A stretch of 64,000 bases of DNA from Lachnospiraceae bacterium JLR.KK008 (lineage in GTDB: Bacteria; Bacillota; Clostridia; Lachnospirales; Lachnospiraceae), in assembly GCA_037015955.1 (NCBI GenBank), contig CP143548.1, positions 241,501 to 305,500 on the forward strand. The letters run 5' to 3'. The translations under genes and the position numbers were made by a program. The notes under the pieces were generated by a model. It saw nothing but the letters and a program-made list of their open reading frames with translations, was not told the DNA's origin and ran no database searches. This document shows positions 6,683 through 15,219 of this stretch, piece by piece. The number at the start of each line of letters is the position of its first letter. Within the stretch, counting starts at the first letter, position 1.

Positions 6683-7840
6683 ATGGTGGGGAAAGGCTCG
6701 GTCAACCATAACAGCCGCAAGTTTAAGGCTGAAAATGTAGATAGAGAGCGTTCACACCTTAATGTAGACTATTGCAACGAGAGCATCAAGAAAGTGTATC
6801 ATAAGCTATTTGATGAAGCATTATGGAGATATAACCAGAAACAGACAAGGGCAGACCGACGCATTGCTGATTATTACGAGAAGATAAGGTACTCGAAGCA
6901 GGAAAAGCCGTTCCATGAACTGATTTTGCAGATTGGGAATAAAGAAAATATGAGTGCAGGAAGTGAGAACGGACAGCTTGCAAGGAAGATTTTAGATGAA
7001 TATTATCATGGATTCCAAGAACGAAACCCGAACCTTTATGTATTTTCCTCTCATATCCATATGGATGAAGCAACGCCGCATCTGCACATTGATTTTGTCC
7101 CGTTCACGACTGGCAGCAAGCGCGGGCTCGAAACAAGGGTATCTTTGAAGCAGGCGTTGGCGGCGCAGGGATTCAAAGGCGGCTCCCGTGGCGATACGGA
7201 GTGGAGTCAGTGGGTACAGTCCGAAAAAGAAAACCTTGCCGCTGTGATGGGGCGGCATGGCATTGAATGGGAGCATAAAGGCACGCATGAGAAACATTTG
7301 TCTGTCCTTGATTATAAAAAGCAGGAGCGGGAAAAAGAGGTCATCCAGCTTGAGGGGCAGATTTCAGAGAAAAAAGAGGAATTTCAAGTATTGTCGGACA
7401 GGGTGGAGAATTACGACAAAGGAATGGAAAACCTAAAAACTCTGGAACAGGTGCTTGACACTTCTCCAGAGTACCAGTTGCCAGAGCCGCAGGGGTTCAT
7501 GTCGGCGAAGTCATATAGAAATAAAGTGGCAGAGCCTTTAGTGCAAAAGCTGAAATCGCTTGTTAAAACAGCTCTTATAAGGTGTTTTGAAGTGTGGGAC
7601 AGCTACTATCGGCTTAACGTCACAAACAGCAATCTCCACCGTGAGAATGAGGGGTTAAGGAGAACCAATGAGAAACTGGCAGGGGAAAATGAAAACCTCC
7701 GTGCGGAAAACAAAGATTATAAGCTACTCCGCAAGGCATTTGGAAGTAAGCAGATGGGCAGTCTTTTGGAGCAGGCAAAAGCAGTACAGCAGTCCAAACA
7801 ACGTGGAAAACGCTTTAGAAATAATCAAGAGGAAAGGTAG
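6683..7840 (+). CDS. mobV: MobV/Pre-type relaxase (plasmid recombination protein)
   Basis: The ~385-residue protein has the MobV three-histidine signature in HIHMDEATPHLHIDFVPF (~116-133), which binds the metal used to nick oriT. The N-terminal SVNHNSRKF motif is also typical, and the C-terminal third is a long coiled coil. Close homologues usually begin with an RTISAMVGKG stretch; here the codons for RRTISAMVGKG are present but start at an ATA (6662) preceded by an AAAGGG site, so translation may begin at that rare codon 21 bp upstream of the ATG used here. The gene is followed by TnpV, a pairing common in Lachnospiraceae elements. It would mobilise the element using another element's conjugation machinery. 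Confidence 0.9.
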   Translation: MVGKGSVNHNSRKFKAENVDRERSHLNVDYCNESIKKVYHKLFDEALWRYNQKQTRADRRIADYYEKIRYSKQEKPFHELILQIGNKENMSAGSENGQLARKILDEYYHGFQERNPNLYVFSSHIHMDEATPHLHIDFVPFTTGSKRGLETRVSLKQALAAQGFKGGSRGDTEWSQWVQSEKENLAAVMGRHGIEWEHKGTHEKHLSVLDYKKQEREKEVIQLEGQISEKKEEFQVLSDRVENYDKGMENLKTLEQVLDTSPEYQLPEPQGFMSAKSYRNKVAEPLVQKLKSLVKTALIRCFEVWDSYYRLNVTNSNLHRENEGLRRTNEKLAGENENLRAENKDYKLLRKAFGSKQMGSLLEQAKAVQQSKQRGKRFRNNQEER

Positions 7841-7850
7841 GAAAAACACT

Positions 7851-8231
7851 ATGGAAAACAGGATTTATGATGAAAATAGCGGCTTTTGGTATGCAAAGCA
7901 AGGCGAGTATTACTTCCCAGAGCTTGCATTACCTTCCAAAGAAGAAAAGCCGATTGGAATTTGGGGGCAACGTCATTTGCAGTATCTAAAAGAGCATAAG
8001 CAGTTTGTATATCTCAATCTGCTGACAAGCGGCAGATTTAATGAATACCTTGTAAGCATAGATGAACAGGCAGCGGATATGTTTTTTCGGCTGGTAAAGG
8101 AATATGCTGACAGGCAAGGTGTGACGGAACAGCTAAAAGCAGAAAATCAGCTTTTATGGATTCAAAAAATGAATAATATTCGGGTTTGTGTGAGGGAAGT
8201 AGTGGAGGAAGAGATTATTTGTGTATGGTAA
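7851..8231 (+). CDS. tnpV: TnpV-type transposon-encoded protein
   Basis: The 126-residue protein matches the TnpV family: a short N-terminus ending in a Y-x-P-x-L-x-L-P segment, then IGIWGQRHLQYLKEHKQF, YLNLLTSG and a C-terminal QLKAENQLLWIQKMNNIR helix. TnpV proteins accompany mobilizable transposons of gut Firmicutes; their function is not established. The ATG follows an AGAGGAAAGG site 10 bp after the relaxase stop. Confidence 0.85.
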   Translation: MENRIYDENSGFWYAKQGEYYFPELALPSKEEKPIGIWGQRHLQYLKEHKQFVYLNLLTSGRFNEYLVSIDEQAADMFFRLVKEYADRQGVTEQLKAENQLLWIQKMNNIRVCVREVVEEEIICVW

Positions 8232-8397
8232 GGATAGTGACACTTCTGTGTTAAGCAGGAGTGTCATCTAAAAGGTCTAATGTACTATTAGATTAAAGAA
8301 TATACGTTCTAAAAACTCATATTTTCGTGAGATTATCTTGATATATAGAGGAAAGTGTGATATGCTAATACGAGTGAATAAAAGGTAGGGAAATATT

Positions 8398-8610
8398 ATG
8401 CCAGTGTGTTATGATAAATTATGGAAATTATTAATAGACAGAAAAATGAAACGAACAGATTTAAAAGATATGGCAGGGATTAGTTTTAATGTTCTGGCGA
8501 AAATGGGAAAAGGAGAAGCAGTATCATTGGAAAGTCTGTATAAAATATGTATGTCACTGAATTGTAATATAGGTGATATAGTGGAATTTTCTGATGAGAA
8601 AATCAAGTAG
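8398..8610 (+). CDS. Small Cro/CI-type HTH regulator
   Basis: The 70-residue single-domain helix-turn-helix protein (KMKRTDLKDMAGISFNVLAK is the HTH; SLESLYKICMSLNCNIGDIVEF closes the fold) lies 31 bp before the restriction endonuclease gene and is in the same direction. Size and position fit a controller (C) protein, which times restriction enzyme expression in many type II systems. No symmetrical C-box could be singled out upstream; the gap contains AT-rich sequence only. The controller role is inferred. Confidence 0.8.
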   Translation: MPVCYDKLWKLLIDRKMKRTDLKDMAGISFNVLAKMGKGEAVSLESLYKICMSLNCNIGDIVEFSDEKIK

Positions 8611-8641
8611 AGATAATTTTTAAGATGATTGTGAGGAAGAT

Positions 8642-9265
8642 ATGAATATGAACATATATGTGAAAATCAAAGAACTTGCAGATAAATATGCATCAGAGCT
8701 TAAAAATCAAGTAGATGCTCGAATTGAGGAAATGAAAAGTGATGACACATCGCATTATTTGATATATAGAGTATTAGGGGTTACTAATGAAGAAGGAAAT
8801 CTTATTGATTTATATCAGAATAAAGGACGATTCTTATATAAGTATGCAGGTGCCTTTTTGGAAGAAGCTGCTTGTTTGTGCATAAAGCATAAGTATTCTG
8901 AAGCTGCAAAAGTAAGAATTCCCAATACGCTAGGGAGCAGACCAAAGACCTTTGAAATTGATTGTTTGGTTAATGGAATGGCACATGAAATAAAATGGAG
9001 GGATGCAACAACGGATGGGGATCATATTACAAAAGAGCATACACGAGTTAAAGTTATAAATGAGAAAGGCTATACACCTATAAGAGTTATGTTCTATTAT
9101 CCACAACGTTCGCAGGCAAAAAAGATTCAAGAAACTTTAGAAACGTTGTATAGGGGGATTGGCGGACAATATTATTATGGTGATGCTGCTTGGGAATATA
9201 TAAAAGAATTGACAGACATTGATTTGCTGGATGTTCTTCAGAAAATTGCAGATTCAAGGAAGTGA
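8642..9265 (+). CDS. Type II restriction endonuclease, probably ApaLI-like
   Basis: The 207-residue protein has a PD-(D/E)xK-like core: FEIDCLVNG followed by MAHEIKWRDATTDGDHITKE (~108-130), where the D and the E-x-K could form the metal site. The sequence resembles the ApaLI endonuclease family as I remember it (GTGCAC specificity in the prototype), but no search was run. It sits between a small HTH gene and a DNA methyltransferase in one AT-rich operon, the classic C-R-M order. ATG 8642 is close to its AGGAAG site; ATG 8648 has better spacing. Confidence 0.75.
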   Translation: MNMNIYVKIKELADKYASELKNQVDARIEEMKSDDTSHYLIYRVLGVTNEEGNLIDLYQNKGRFLYKYAGAFLEEAACLCIKHKYSEAAKVRIPNTLGSRPKTFEIDCLVNGMAHEIKWRDATTDGDHITKEHTRVKVINEKGYTPIRVMFYYPQRSQAKKIQETLETLYRGIGGQYYYGDAAWEYIKELTDIDLLDVLQKIADSRK

Positions 9266-9272
9266 TAGTGAA

Positions 9273-10472
9273 ATGGTAATACATGGAGATTGTTTGGATA
9301 TTCTGAAACAGATAGATAGTAATTCGGTTGATATGATTTATTTAGATCCACCTTTTTTTACGCAGAAAATGCAATCTTTGAAAGATACACAAGGGACTGA
9401 ATATTTTTTTGGAGACGTTTGGAATAGTCGAGAAGAGTATTTGGATTATATGAAAGTACGTGTATATGAGTTAAAACGAGTTTTAAAAGATACAGGAAGT
9501 ATATTTTTGCATTGTGACGAAAAGGCATCACACTATTTGAGAATAATATTAGATGATATTTTTGGAGAAGAAAATTTTAGAAGTGAAATCATATGGACTT
9601 ATAAGAGATGGTCTAATTCAAAAAAAGGATTATTGCCAGGACATCAAACAATTTTCTTTTATTCCAAAACAAATAATTATAAATTTAATATTATTTATAC
9701 AGAGTATTCTCCAACTACTAATATTGACCAAATCCTTCAAGAGAGAGTGAGGGATAATAGAGGAAAAGCAATTTATAAGCATGATGACAATGGTGAAATT
9801 ATTTTATCAAAGGAGAAAAAGGGGGTACCAATGTCGGATGTTTGGGAGATTCCATTTTTAAACCCTAAAGCTAAAGAACGAGTTGGATATCCTACGCAAA
9901 AGCCTATTGAATTACTAGAAAGAATCGTTCGTATTAGTACTGATGTAGGCGATACAGTGCTTGACCCTTTTTGCGGGAGTGGAACGACAATGGTTGCGGC
10001 TGAATTAGTTAATAGAAAAGGAATAGGAATTGATATTAGCCGGGATGCGGTAGAAATATCCGAAAACAGATTGAAAAATCCGTATAAAACAGAATCCAGA
10101 TTAATGAAATTAGGTATTGAATCATATAAGACAAAAAGTGATGTTGATAGTGCTATTCTAAATCAATTGGATTGTGATGTGGTGCAAAGAAATAAGGGGA
10201 TTGATGGATTTCTTAAAAAATATTATAAAAATGCACCTGTGGCAGTAAAAATTCAAAAAGCAACAGAAAGTTTTAGTGAGGCAGTGGAATTGCTAAAAAA
10301 TGCAGGAAAGAGAAAGAAATGTAGTGCAACAGTTTTGATACGTACTCAAAATGACAATTTAACTAGGCATGTTGATATCCCATCAAATATGATTATAATT
10401 GATGATTATAAGATACAGCTTGAACATGAATTAGAAGAAATGTTTTTTGCTGTATGTGTATCAGTTATGTAA
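9273..10472 (+). CDS. Type II DNA methyltransferase (beta-class, N4/N6)
   Basis: The 399-residue protein has motif IV as DMIYLDPPFF (~22-31) ahead of motif I as VLDPFCGSGTTM (~229-240), the order of beta-class amino-methyltransferases. PTQKPIELLERI precedes motif I, as usual. It should protect the host from the adjacent endonuclease by methylating adenine N6 or cytosine N4 in the same site. A ~110-residue extension after the methylase core contains a GIDGFLKKYY and VAVKIQK pattern that recalls a nuclease fold or specificity domain. ATG 9273 was chosen for the AAGGA site in the end of the endonuclease gene. Confidence 0.9.
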   Translation: MVIHGDCLDILKQIDSNSVDMIYLDPPFFTQKMQSLKDTQGTEYFFGDVWNSREEYLDYMKVRVYELKRVLKDTGSIFLHCDEKASHYLRIILDDIFGEENFRSEIIWTYKRWSNSKKGLLPGHQTIFFYSKTNNYKFNIIYTEYSPTTNIDQILQERVRDNRGKAIYKHDDNGEIILSKEKKGVPMSDVWEIPFLNPKAKERVGYPTQKPIELLERIVRISTDVGDTVLDPFCGSGTTMVAAELVNRKGIGIDISRDAVEISENRLKNPYKTESRLMKLGIESYKTKSDVDSAILNQLDCDVVQRNKGIDGFLKKYYKNAPVAVKIQKATESFSEAVELLKNAGKRKKCSATVLIRTQNDNLTRHVDIPSNMIIIDDYKIQLEHELEEMFFAVCVSVM

Positions 10473-10525
10473 ACATATTAGATTAAGAATGTATGCTTTG
10501 TTTAGAATTAGAAAGGAAGTGTATA

Positions 10526-11419
10526 GTGGAGTTTTTAGAAGTTGTGAAGAAAAATGTTGAGAATATAGGTAAAACAACTTTAACAATTGCGGGTGGTTTA
10601 TTTACTATTCTCTCAATAGTGTTATCATTCATAACGTGGGAAGATGTGGGAATAACAAATATTTATGTAAAAATCTTGATTTTTTTATCAATTTTAGGTG
10701 TAGCATTGATTATGAGTATTTTATGGATATGCATAATAAAAAGAAATTATCTGATTTGGGATAATGGAGATGGAAAGATAAATATTTGTTATGCTGATAT
10801 TATGAAATTGGGATTTCCTAAAAAAGATAAGACAAAGAAAATTGTAGTTATTCCTGTAAATACATGTTTCGATACTATTGTTGATGAAAACTTATCCTTA
10901 TATGACAAACCACTTGTATCACCTACAACAGTTCATGGTTTGTGGGTAAAGAACATGATAAAACATGGATTCCAGGTAAGCGATATAGATTCTGCAATAG
11001 ATAACTATCTTTCACTAAAAGGCATTATGCCTATTAAAGAGTTGAGTGAACAAGAAAAGAAACGTGGGAAACGAAAATGCTTTGAAAATGGAACGATAGT
11101 TGTTGTTGAAGGAAAAAATAATATTGAGTTTTTTCTATTGGCATTATCAGAATTTGATGAAAACAATAAAGCCCAGGCTTCAAAAGAAGAAGTTATTAAA
11201 TGTTTGAAAAAGCTATTGGAATTTTATGATATAAATGGACAAGGGTATCAAATGTATATAACATTGATGGGAACTGGCAGGTCAAGAGCGGGTTTAACGC
11301 ATTATGACTCGCTTCAAATTACAAAATCAGTACTTTCATTGTATAATGAAAAAATACATGGAACTATTAACATAGTAGTTTATCAAAAAGATAGAAATAA
11401 AGTATCTATCTTCGCTTAA
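10526..11419 (+). CDS. thsA: Thoeris effector ThsA, type II (TM-macro)
   Basis: The 297-residue protein has two membrane helices (~17-37 and ~48-72) followed by a macro domain. The diagnostic stretches are VIPVNTCFDTIVD (~108-120), PLVSPTTVHG (~129-138) and ITLMGTGRSRAGLTH (~245-259), which fit the ThsA macro family. In type II Thoeris the TIR protein ThsB makes a histidine-ADP-ribose signal that binds the macro domain, and the membrane part then kills the infected cell. The GTG at 10526 follows an AAAGGAAG site; ATG 10493 lacks one. It is directly followed by a TIR gene. The AT-rich composition matches the rest of the cargo. Confidence 0.85.
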   Translation: MEFLEVVKKNVENIGKTTLTIAGGLFTILSIVLSFITWEDVGITNIYVKILIFLSILGVALIMSILWICIIKRNYLIWDNGDGKINICYADIMKLGFPKKDKTKKIVVIPVNTCFDTIVDENLSLYDKPLVSPTTVHGLWVKNMIKHGFQVSDIDSAIDNYLSLKGIMPIKELSEQEKKRGKRKCFENGTIVVVEGKNNIEFFLLALSEFDENNKAQASKEEVIKCLKKLLEFYDINGQGYQMYITLMGTGRSRAGLTHYDSLQITKSVLSLYNEKIHGTINIVVYQKDRNKVSIFA

Positions 11420-11438
11420 ATATGAGAGGAGAAATATT

Positions 11439-11948
11439 ATGTACAGAACAAGGACATATATTGCGGCTGATTGGTCAGGAGATTACGATGCGGTGGAACA
11501 GTTACATAAATGGAATAATAGTAAGCATTGGAGTTTATCTTTTACAGATGCTCATGATTTAATGCAAGCACGAGATAATAGTTTGAATTGTAGTATCAAA
11601 TCTTCGCTGAATAAAAGATTAGATGCTTCTAAAGCTTTCGTTTTGATTGTGGGTAATAATACAACAACAGTGCGAAGTGGAAGTTGTCAGTATTGTGGAA
11701 GTTACAATAGTTATACACACTCATGTGGACGAGGTTATTCTGTCGATTATCGAAGTTACGTCGAGTATGAATGTGAGAAAGCTGTTAGAGATGGCTTGAA
11801 AATTGTTGTTTTATATAATGCGGCAACAGTAAATAAGTCTAAATGTCCAGATGCGGTAAAAAACGTTGGAACTCATACAGCCATGTGTTATTATGAAAAT
11901 GGACAGTATTATTGGGATTATCAAGCGGTTAAAAATGCTATTGGATAA
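11439..11948 (+). CDS. thsB: Thoeris TIR-domain signal synthase ThsB
   Basis: The 169-residue protein has a ThsB-like TIR fold: RTYIAADWSGDYDAV at the first strand, LNKRLDASKAFVLIVGNNT in the middle and YVEYECEKAVRDGLKIVVLYN, whose Glu (109 or 111) is the likely NAD-cleaving residue. An insert between strands has Cys83, Cys86, His94 and Cys96 and may bind a metal. It starts 19 bp after thsA with a GAGAGGAG site, so the two form an operon. On phage infection ThsB should use NAD to make the messenger for ThsA. Confidence 0.88.
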   Translation: MYRTRTYIAADWSGDYDAVEQLHKWNNSKHWSLSFTDAHDLMQARDNSLNCSIKSSLNKRLDASKAFVLIVGNNTTTVRSGSCQYCGSYNSYTHSCGRGYSVDYRSYVEYECEKAVRDGLKIVVLYNAATVNKSKCPDAVKNVGTHTAMCYYENGQYYWDYQAVKNAIG

Positions 11949-12110
11949 ATTCTCATTAGTGTTTGAATAAATAGGGAGCTTGGATGGAAGCCAATGATTT
12001 GGGTAAAATACTTATAAACCGTTCATGGCTTTTCTTATCAAAATTGCTTATAATTTAATACATAGCATATAGCTATTATCCGCAGTTACAAAGCAGATGT
12101 TATCAACAGC

Positions 12111-12128
12111 GATAACAAAATGATAACA
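12111..12128. repeat. Integrase arm-type direct repeat, right side
   Basis: GATAACAAAATGATAACA differs at one base from 2382-2399, about 9.7 kb away and in the same orientation. The two copies bracket everything from the repressor-integrase switch to Thoeris. The 11949-12334 gap contains no gene; it holds this repeat, a terminator and a second repeat pair. Confidence 0.5.
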
Positions 12129-12249
12129 TTAGCTCATATAGGCAGGATAATATGGATAAATCAAATTATCAAAAGAAATGTAAACACGACAATGAATAAT
12201 CTCTAAACAAAATTGATTAGTAATTGTCGAGTTTGAATAGTAAACAGAG

Positions 12250-12288
12250 AGCCGGGAATCCGCATAAACAGCGGACTTTCCGGCTTTT
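12250..12288 (+). terminator. Terminator downstream of the Thoeris operon
   Basis: AGCCGGGAATCCGC (12250-12263) pairs imperfectly with GCGGACTTTCCGGCT around an ATAAACA loop and is followed by TTTT. It lies ~300 bp beyond thsB and could also be part of the element's right end. Confidence 0.5.
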
Positions 12289-12299
12289 GATGTGGGGCG

Positions 12300-12317
12300 T
12301 GATACCTTTTTGATACC
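12300..12317. repeat. Third 11-bp-period repeat pair
   Basis: TGATACCTTTTTGATACC carries two TGATACC units 11 bp apart, the same period as the repeats at 2381 and 12111 but with a changed unit. It may be another integrase arm site or the remnant of a different element's end. Confidence 0.4.
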
Positions 12318-12334
12318 TATATTCTCAAATAAAC

Positions 12335-13585
12335 TTATTTAGTATATTTCCTAAATAACGTTGCAGTAAATAACATCATGATTATAGAACCGCATAATAG
12401 TTCGACAGACATAGCTATTTGCGTAATACCAGATGTGGGAGCAGCACTGCCTTGTCCTACGGTTATAAGTGTAAAAAAGCTGAAATATAGACTTTGGAGC
12501 CAATCAAATATTGTCTGACGATTAATATCAAAAATGCAATTTCTAAAATAATTGATTGAACAAGTAGAGGAGTTGGGTGTAAATCCAGTAAACATATAAA
12601 TAAAGCTGAATAATAGTATTAAAAAGATTATGCATTATAAATGCTTTGAATGGTTTTTCTCCATACCCTATTATTGCCTCTAATAAATAGTAAGGGAAAG
12701 CAGATATGCCTTTTTTGCTTCTTGTTTCCGCTCTTTTGCGTTGATAATAAAAATTAGCTATATGATTATCATCTTCCCGTATATGATTGGAAGTCCATAT
12801 TTGTTCTACTGCATAAAATGTATCAGCAATTTCGCCATATGTCGAAGATTTGAATAATTTATATGTCCTATATTGACGAATTGTAAAATTAACAATGTCA
12901 TGATAGCAAAAAGCAGTAATTTTGCACCTTGAATCAACATGAAAATCCTCCATTGAACCACGAAATATAATGTTGAAGTTATGTGAGGGTGAAAGAATGG
13001 AAGTCTGATTCATGATTGTCTTTCCTAAAAATACAACATGATTAAAATTCATTCTATGAAATACACATTTGCATAGGGTCATACTGTCAAAGATAGTGTG
13101 GGATAAAGAACCTATGCTGAAGAAAATATTATCTAAATTACATTTTTTAAAATGGCAATTATAAAAGTCACATGCGCTAAATCCTTGTTTAAAATCTGGA
13201 ACTATAAAAAGACTTGGTGTTTTACAAGAAATTATATTTAAAAAATCGCAATTTCTAAAAATGCAATTATGGAAACATATCTTCTCTAAACAAATAGATT
13301 CAAAAATTACGTTATTGAATGTTATTCCCTCAAAAAAGGTTGAGGGCTTTATAGACGTAACTTTTAATTTGGGTAATTTGCTTAAAAATGCTTCTTGACC
13401 ACTAAAATTATAATTATATTCTTTGTCAGGAAAACGTTGAAAGAATAATAGTGGTTGTCGAGAGATTTTCTTTGCCCACTCAAAGAAAATCAAATCATAT
13501 GAATTATCAGTTAATTTTAATTCAGTATTGTAACAAATTTGCGTATATTGGTTATTGTCTTTGAAACTTTTGAAGAAAGGTTCTT
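12335..13585 (-). pseudogene. Pentapeptide-repeat potassium-channel-like gene, truncated and frameshifted
   Basis: The main frame (13493 to 12543) encodes pentapeptide-like repeats (F-x-N-C-x-F, CDFYNCHFKKCNLDN) followed by a helical linker. The pore part is in another frame (12595 to 12335) and contains TLITVGQG, a potassium-channel-filter-like sequence, after the first membrane helix. Reading across both frames, the first helix is restored as IIFLILLFSFIYMFTGF if the frame changes near 12615-12640. At the other end the coding frame stays open from TTG 13493 back to the IS end at 13586 without any start codon, so the IS has removed the N-terminus. The gene is therefore broken twice. Family members are membrane channels with a cytoplasmic pentapeptide region. 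Confidence 0.7.
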
Positions 13586-13780
13586 TATAATGTACCCATA
13601 AGCGTGGACAATCTAATTAGTGTAGTCCCCTCATCTTAGGCATATCGTCAAGTCGGTTCCGACAGATTGGACAGTCACACTAATTGATCCCGCTTCCTTG
13701 GACATCAGCACGAATCCTACCCTTTAAATTGGACAGTCTCTTGCTCTGGCATGGTATAGTAGATACAGAAGGAGGATGCC

Positions 13781-14191
13781 ATGAGCAGGAAACAGTTTAC
13801 CGAAGAGCAGCAGCAAAAGCTGCGCCAGAATCCATATGTTTATAGCGTCACGGCCACGCGCCTTTCCCTCACAAGGGAGTTCAAAGAACTATTCATGGAA
13901 GCCTGCAGGGCCGGTGGAACACCCAGGAAGATCCTCGAAGACCACGGGTTCAGCGTTGGATTGATCGGCGAGAGGCGTTTCTTTAGCATCCCGCAGCACA
14001 TACGCGAGGAATTCAAAAGGCACGGGGGATTCCGCGAGGGCTACAGCAGCCGCAGCAATGGGGGAAATGCCCTGGAAGGCCATCCGTCCGGCGATGACGA
14101 ACTGAAACAGCTCCGGCATGAAGTCGATTACCTGAAGCAGGAAATGGAGTTCCTAAAAAAAATTTCCTCAATCAGGAATACAGGAAGGTAG
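13781..14191 (+). CDS. IS3-family transposase OrfA, copy A
   Basis: The 136-residue OrfA carries an N-terminal helix-turn-helix (SLTREFKELFMEACRAGGTP, then HGFSVGLIGERR) for binding the IS ends and a C-terminal leucine-zipper-like coil (ELKQLRHEVDYLKQEMEFLKK). It follows a GAAGGAGG site. A run of eight A at 14155-14162 near its end, with the OrfB frame open from that point, suggests a -1 ribosomal frameshift that makes the fused OrfAB transposase. Confidence 0.9.
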   Translation: MSRKQFTEEQQQKLRQNPYVYSVTATRLSLTREFKELFMEACRAGGTPRKILEDHGFSVGLIGERRFFSIPQHIREEFKRHGGFREGYSSRSNGGNALEGHPSGDDELKQLRHEVDYLKQEMEFLKKISSIRNTGR

Positions 14192-14202
14192 GTGCACTGC
14201 TG

Positions 14203-15219
14203 ATGAATGGATCCTCTTGCGCCTATGAGATCATCCAGGAAACCCTACAGGCCGCAGGCAACTCCCTGTCAGTCAGCTCCTTATGCTCCATGGCTGGCGT
14301 ATCCCGGAGCGGATACTACGCCTGGCTCAAGGCTGCACCCATCAGGGAAGCGCAGGAGCAGAGGGACCGTGAGGATTTTGACCTGGTACTGGAAGCCTAT
14401 CGTATGCGTGGCTATTCCAAAAGGGCAAAAGGCATATATATGGCCCTCCTCCATATGAACCCCCCGGTCATCATGAACCTCAAAAAAATACGGAGGCTCA
14501 TGGACAAATACAACCTGTCATGCCCTGTTCGCAAGGCAAACCCCTACCGAAGGATGGCCAGGACCCTGAAGACCAGCAGCGTAGCGGACAACCTGCTGCG
14601 ACGCGAGTTTGAATGCTACGGCCCGCGGATGGTGCTGCTGACGGACATCACGTACCTTCCATACAATGGGACGTTCGCCTACCTGTCGACCATGCTGGAC
14701 GCATTCACGAAGCAGATCCTGTCGTATGTCCTCAGCCCGTCATTGGAAGTGGACTTCGTCCTGGAAACAGTAGAGCAGCTTATCAAAAGGCATGGTATCT
14801 CGCTCCATGCCGAGACGGTCATCCACAGCGACCAGGGATGCCATTATACAAGCCACAAGTTTATTGATATCGTGCAGGACAAAGGGCTCAGGCAGTCCAT
14901 GTCACGCAAGGGCAACTGCTGGGACAATTCGCCGCAGGAAAGCTTCTTCGGCCATATGAAAGACCACATAAAAGACAAGATCGCGGCCTGTTCCTGCTAT
15001 GGAGATGTCAAGGTGGTCGTGGACGATTACATGGACTATTACAATAAGCAGCGTTACCAGTGGCACCTGGCAAAACTATCGCCAAATGAATACTATCAGT
15101 TCGTCACAAGTGGGATCTGCCCACTGGATGTCCCAAACACACCGGCGCCACCAGCATATGAGAAGCAGCCGGAAGAGTTGGGCATTCACGCAGCCGACAA
15201 GAAAACCGAAAACAATTAA
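14203..15219 (+). CDS. IS3-family transposase OrfB (DDE), copy A
   Basis: The 338-residue integrase-core protein has D in LLTDITYLPY (~147), D in VIHSDQGCHYTS (~208) and E in NSPQESFFGHMK (~244), the DDE triad with IS3-family spacing. The N-terminal HTH_21-like region (YSKRAKGIYMALLHM) is intact. It lies in the -1 frame relative to OrfA. It appears intact and identical to copy B, which suggests recent activity. Confidence 0.93.
   Translation: MNGSSCAYEIIQETLQAAGNSLSVSSLCSMAGVSRSGYYAWLKAAPIREAQEQRDREDFDLVLEAYRMRGYSKRAKGIYMALLHMNPPVIMNLKKIRRLMDKYNLSCPVRKANPYRRMARTLKTSSVADNLLRREFECYGPRMVLLTDITYLPYNGTFAYLSTMLDAFTKQILSYVLSPSLEVDFVLETVEQLIKRHGISLHAETVIHSDQGCHYTSHKFIDIVQDKGLRQSMSRKGNCWDNSPQESFFGHMKDHIKDKIAACSCYGDVKVVVDDYMDYYNKQRYQWHLAKLSPNEYYQFVTSGICPLDVPNTPAPPAYEKQPEELGIHAADKKTENN

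Noticed and set aside
2345-12270. 14-bp inverted TGTTTATGCGGATT at 2345 and 12257 as attachment cores
   Set aside because: Attachment cores should be direct repeats. The right copy is part of a terminator-like hairpin, so the match may be incidental.
12543-12640. Programmed frameshift in the ion channel gene
   Set aside because: No slippery heptamer is found at the junction and the 5' end is also lost to an IS, so decay is the simpler explanation.
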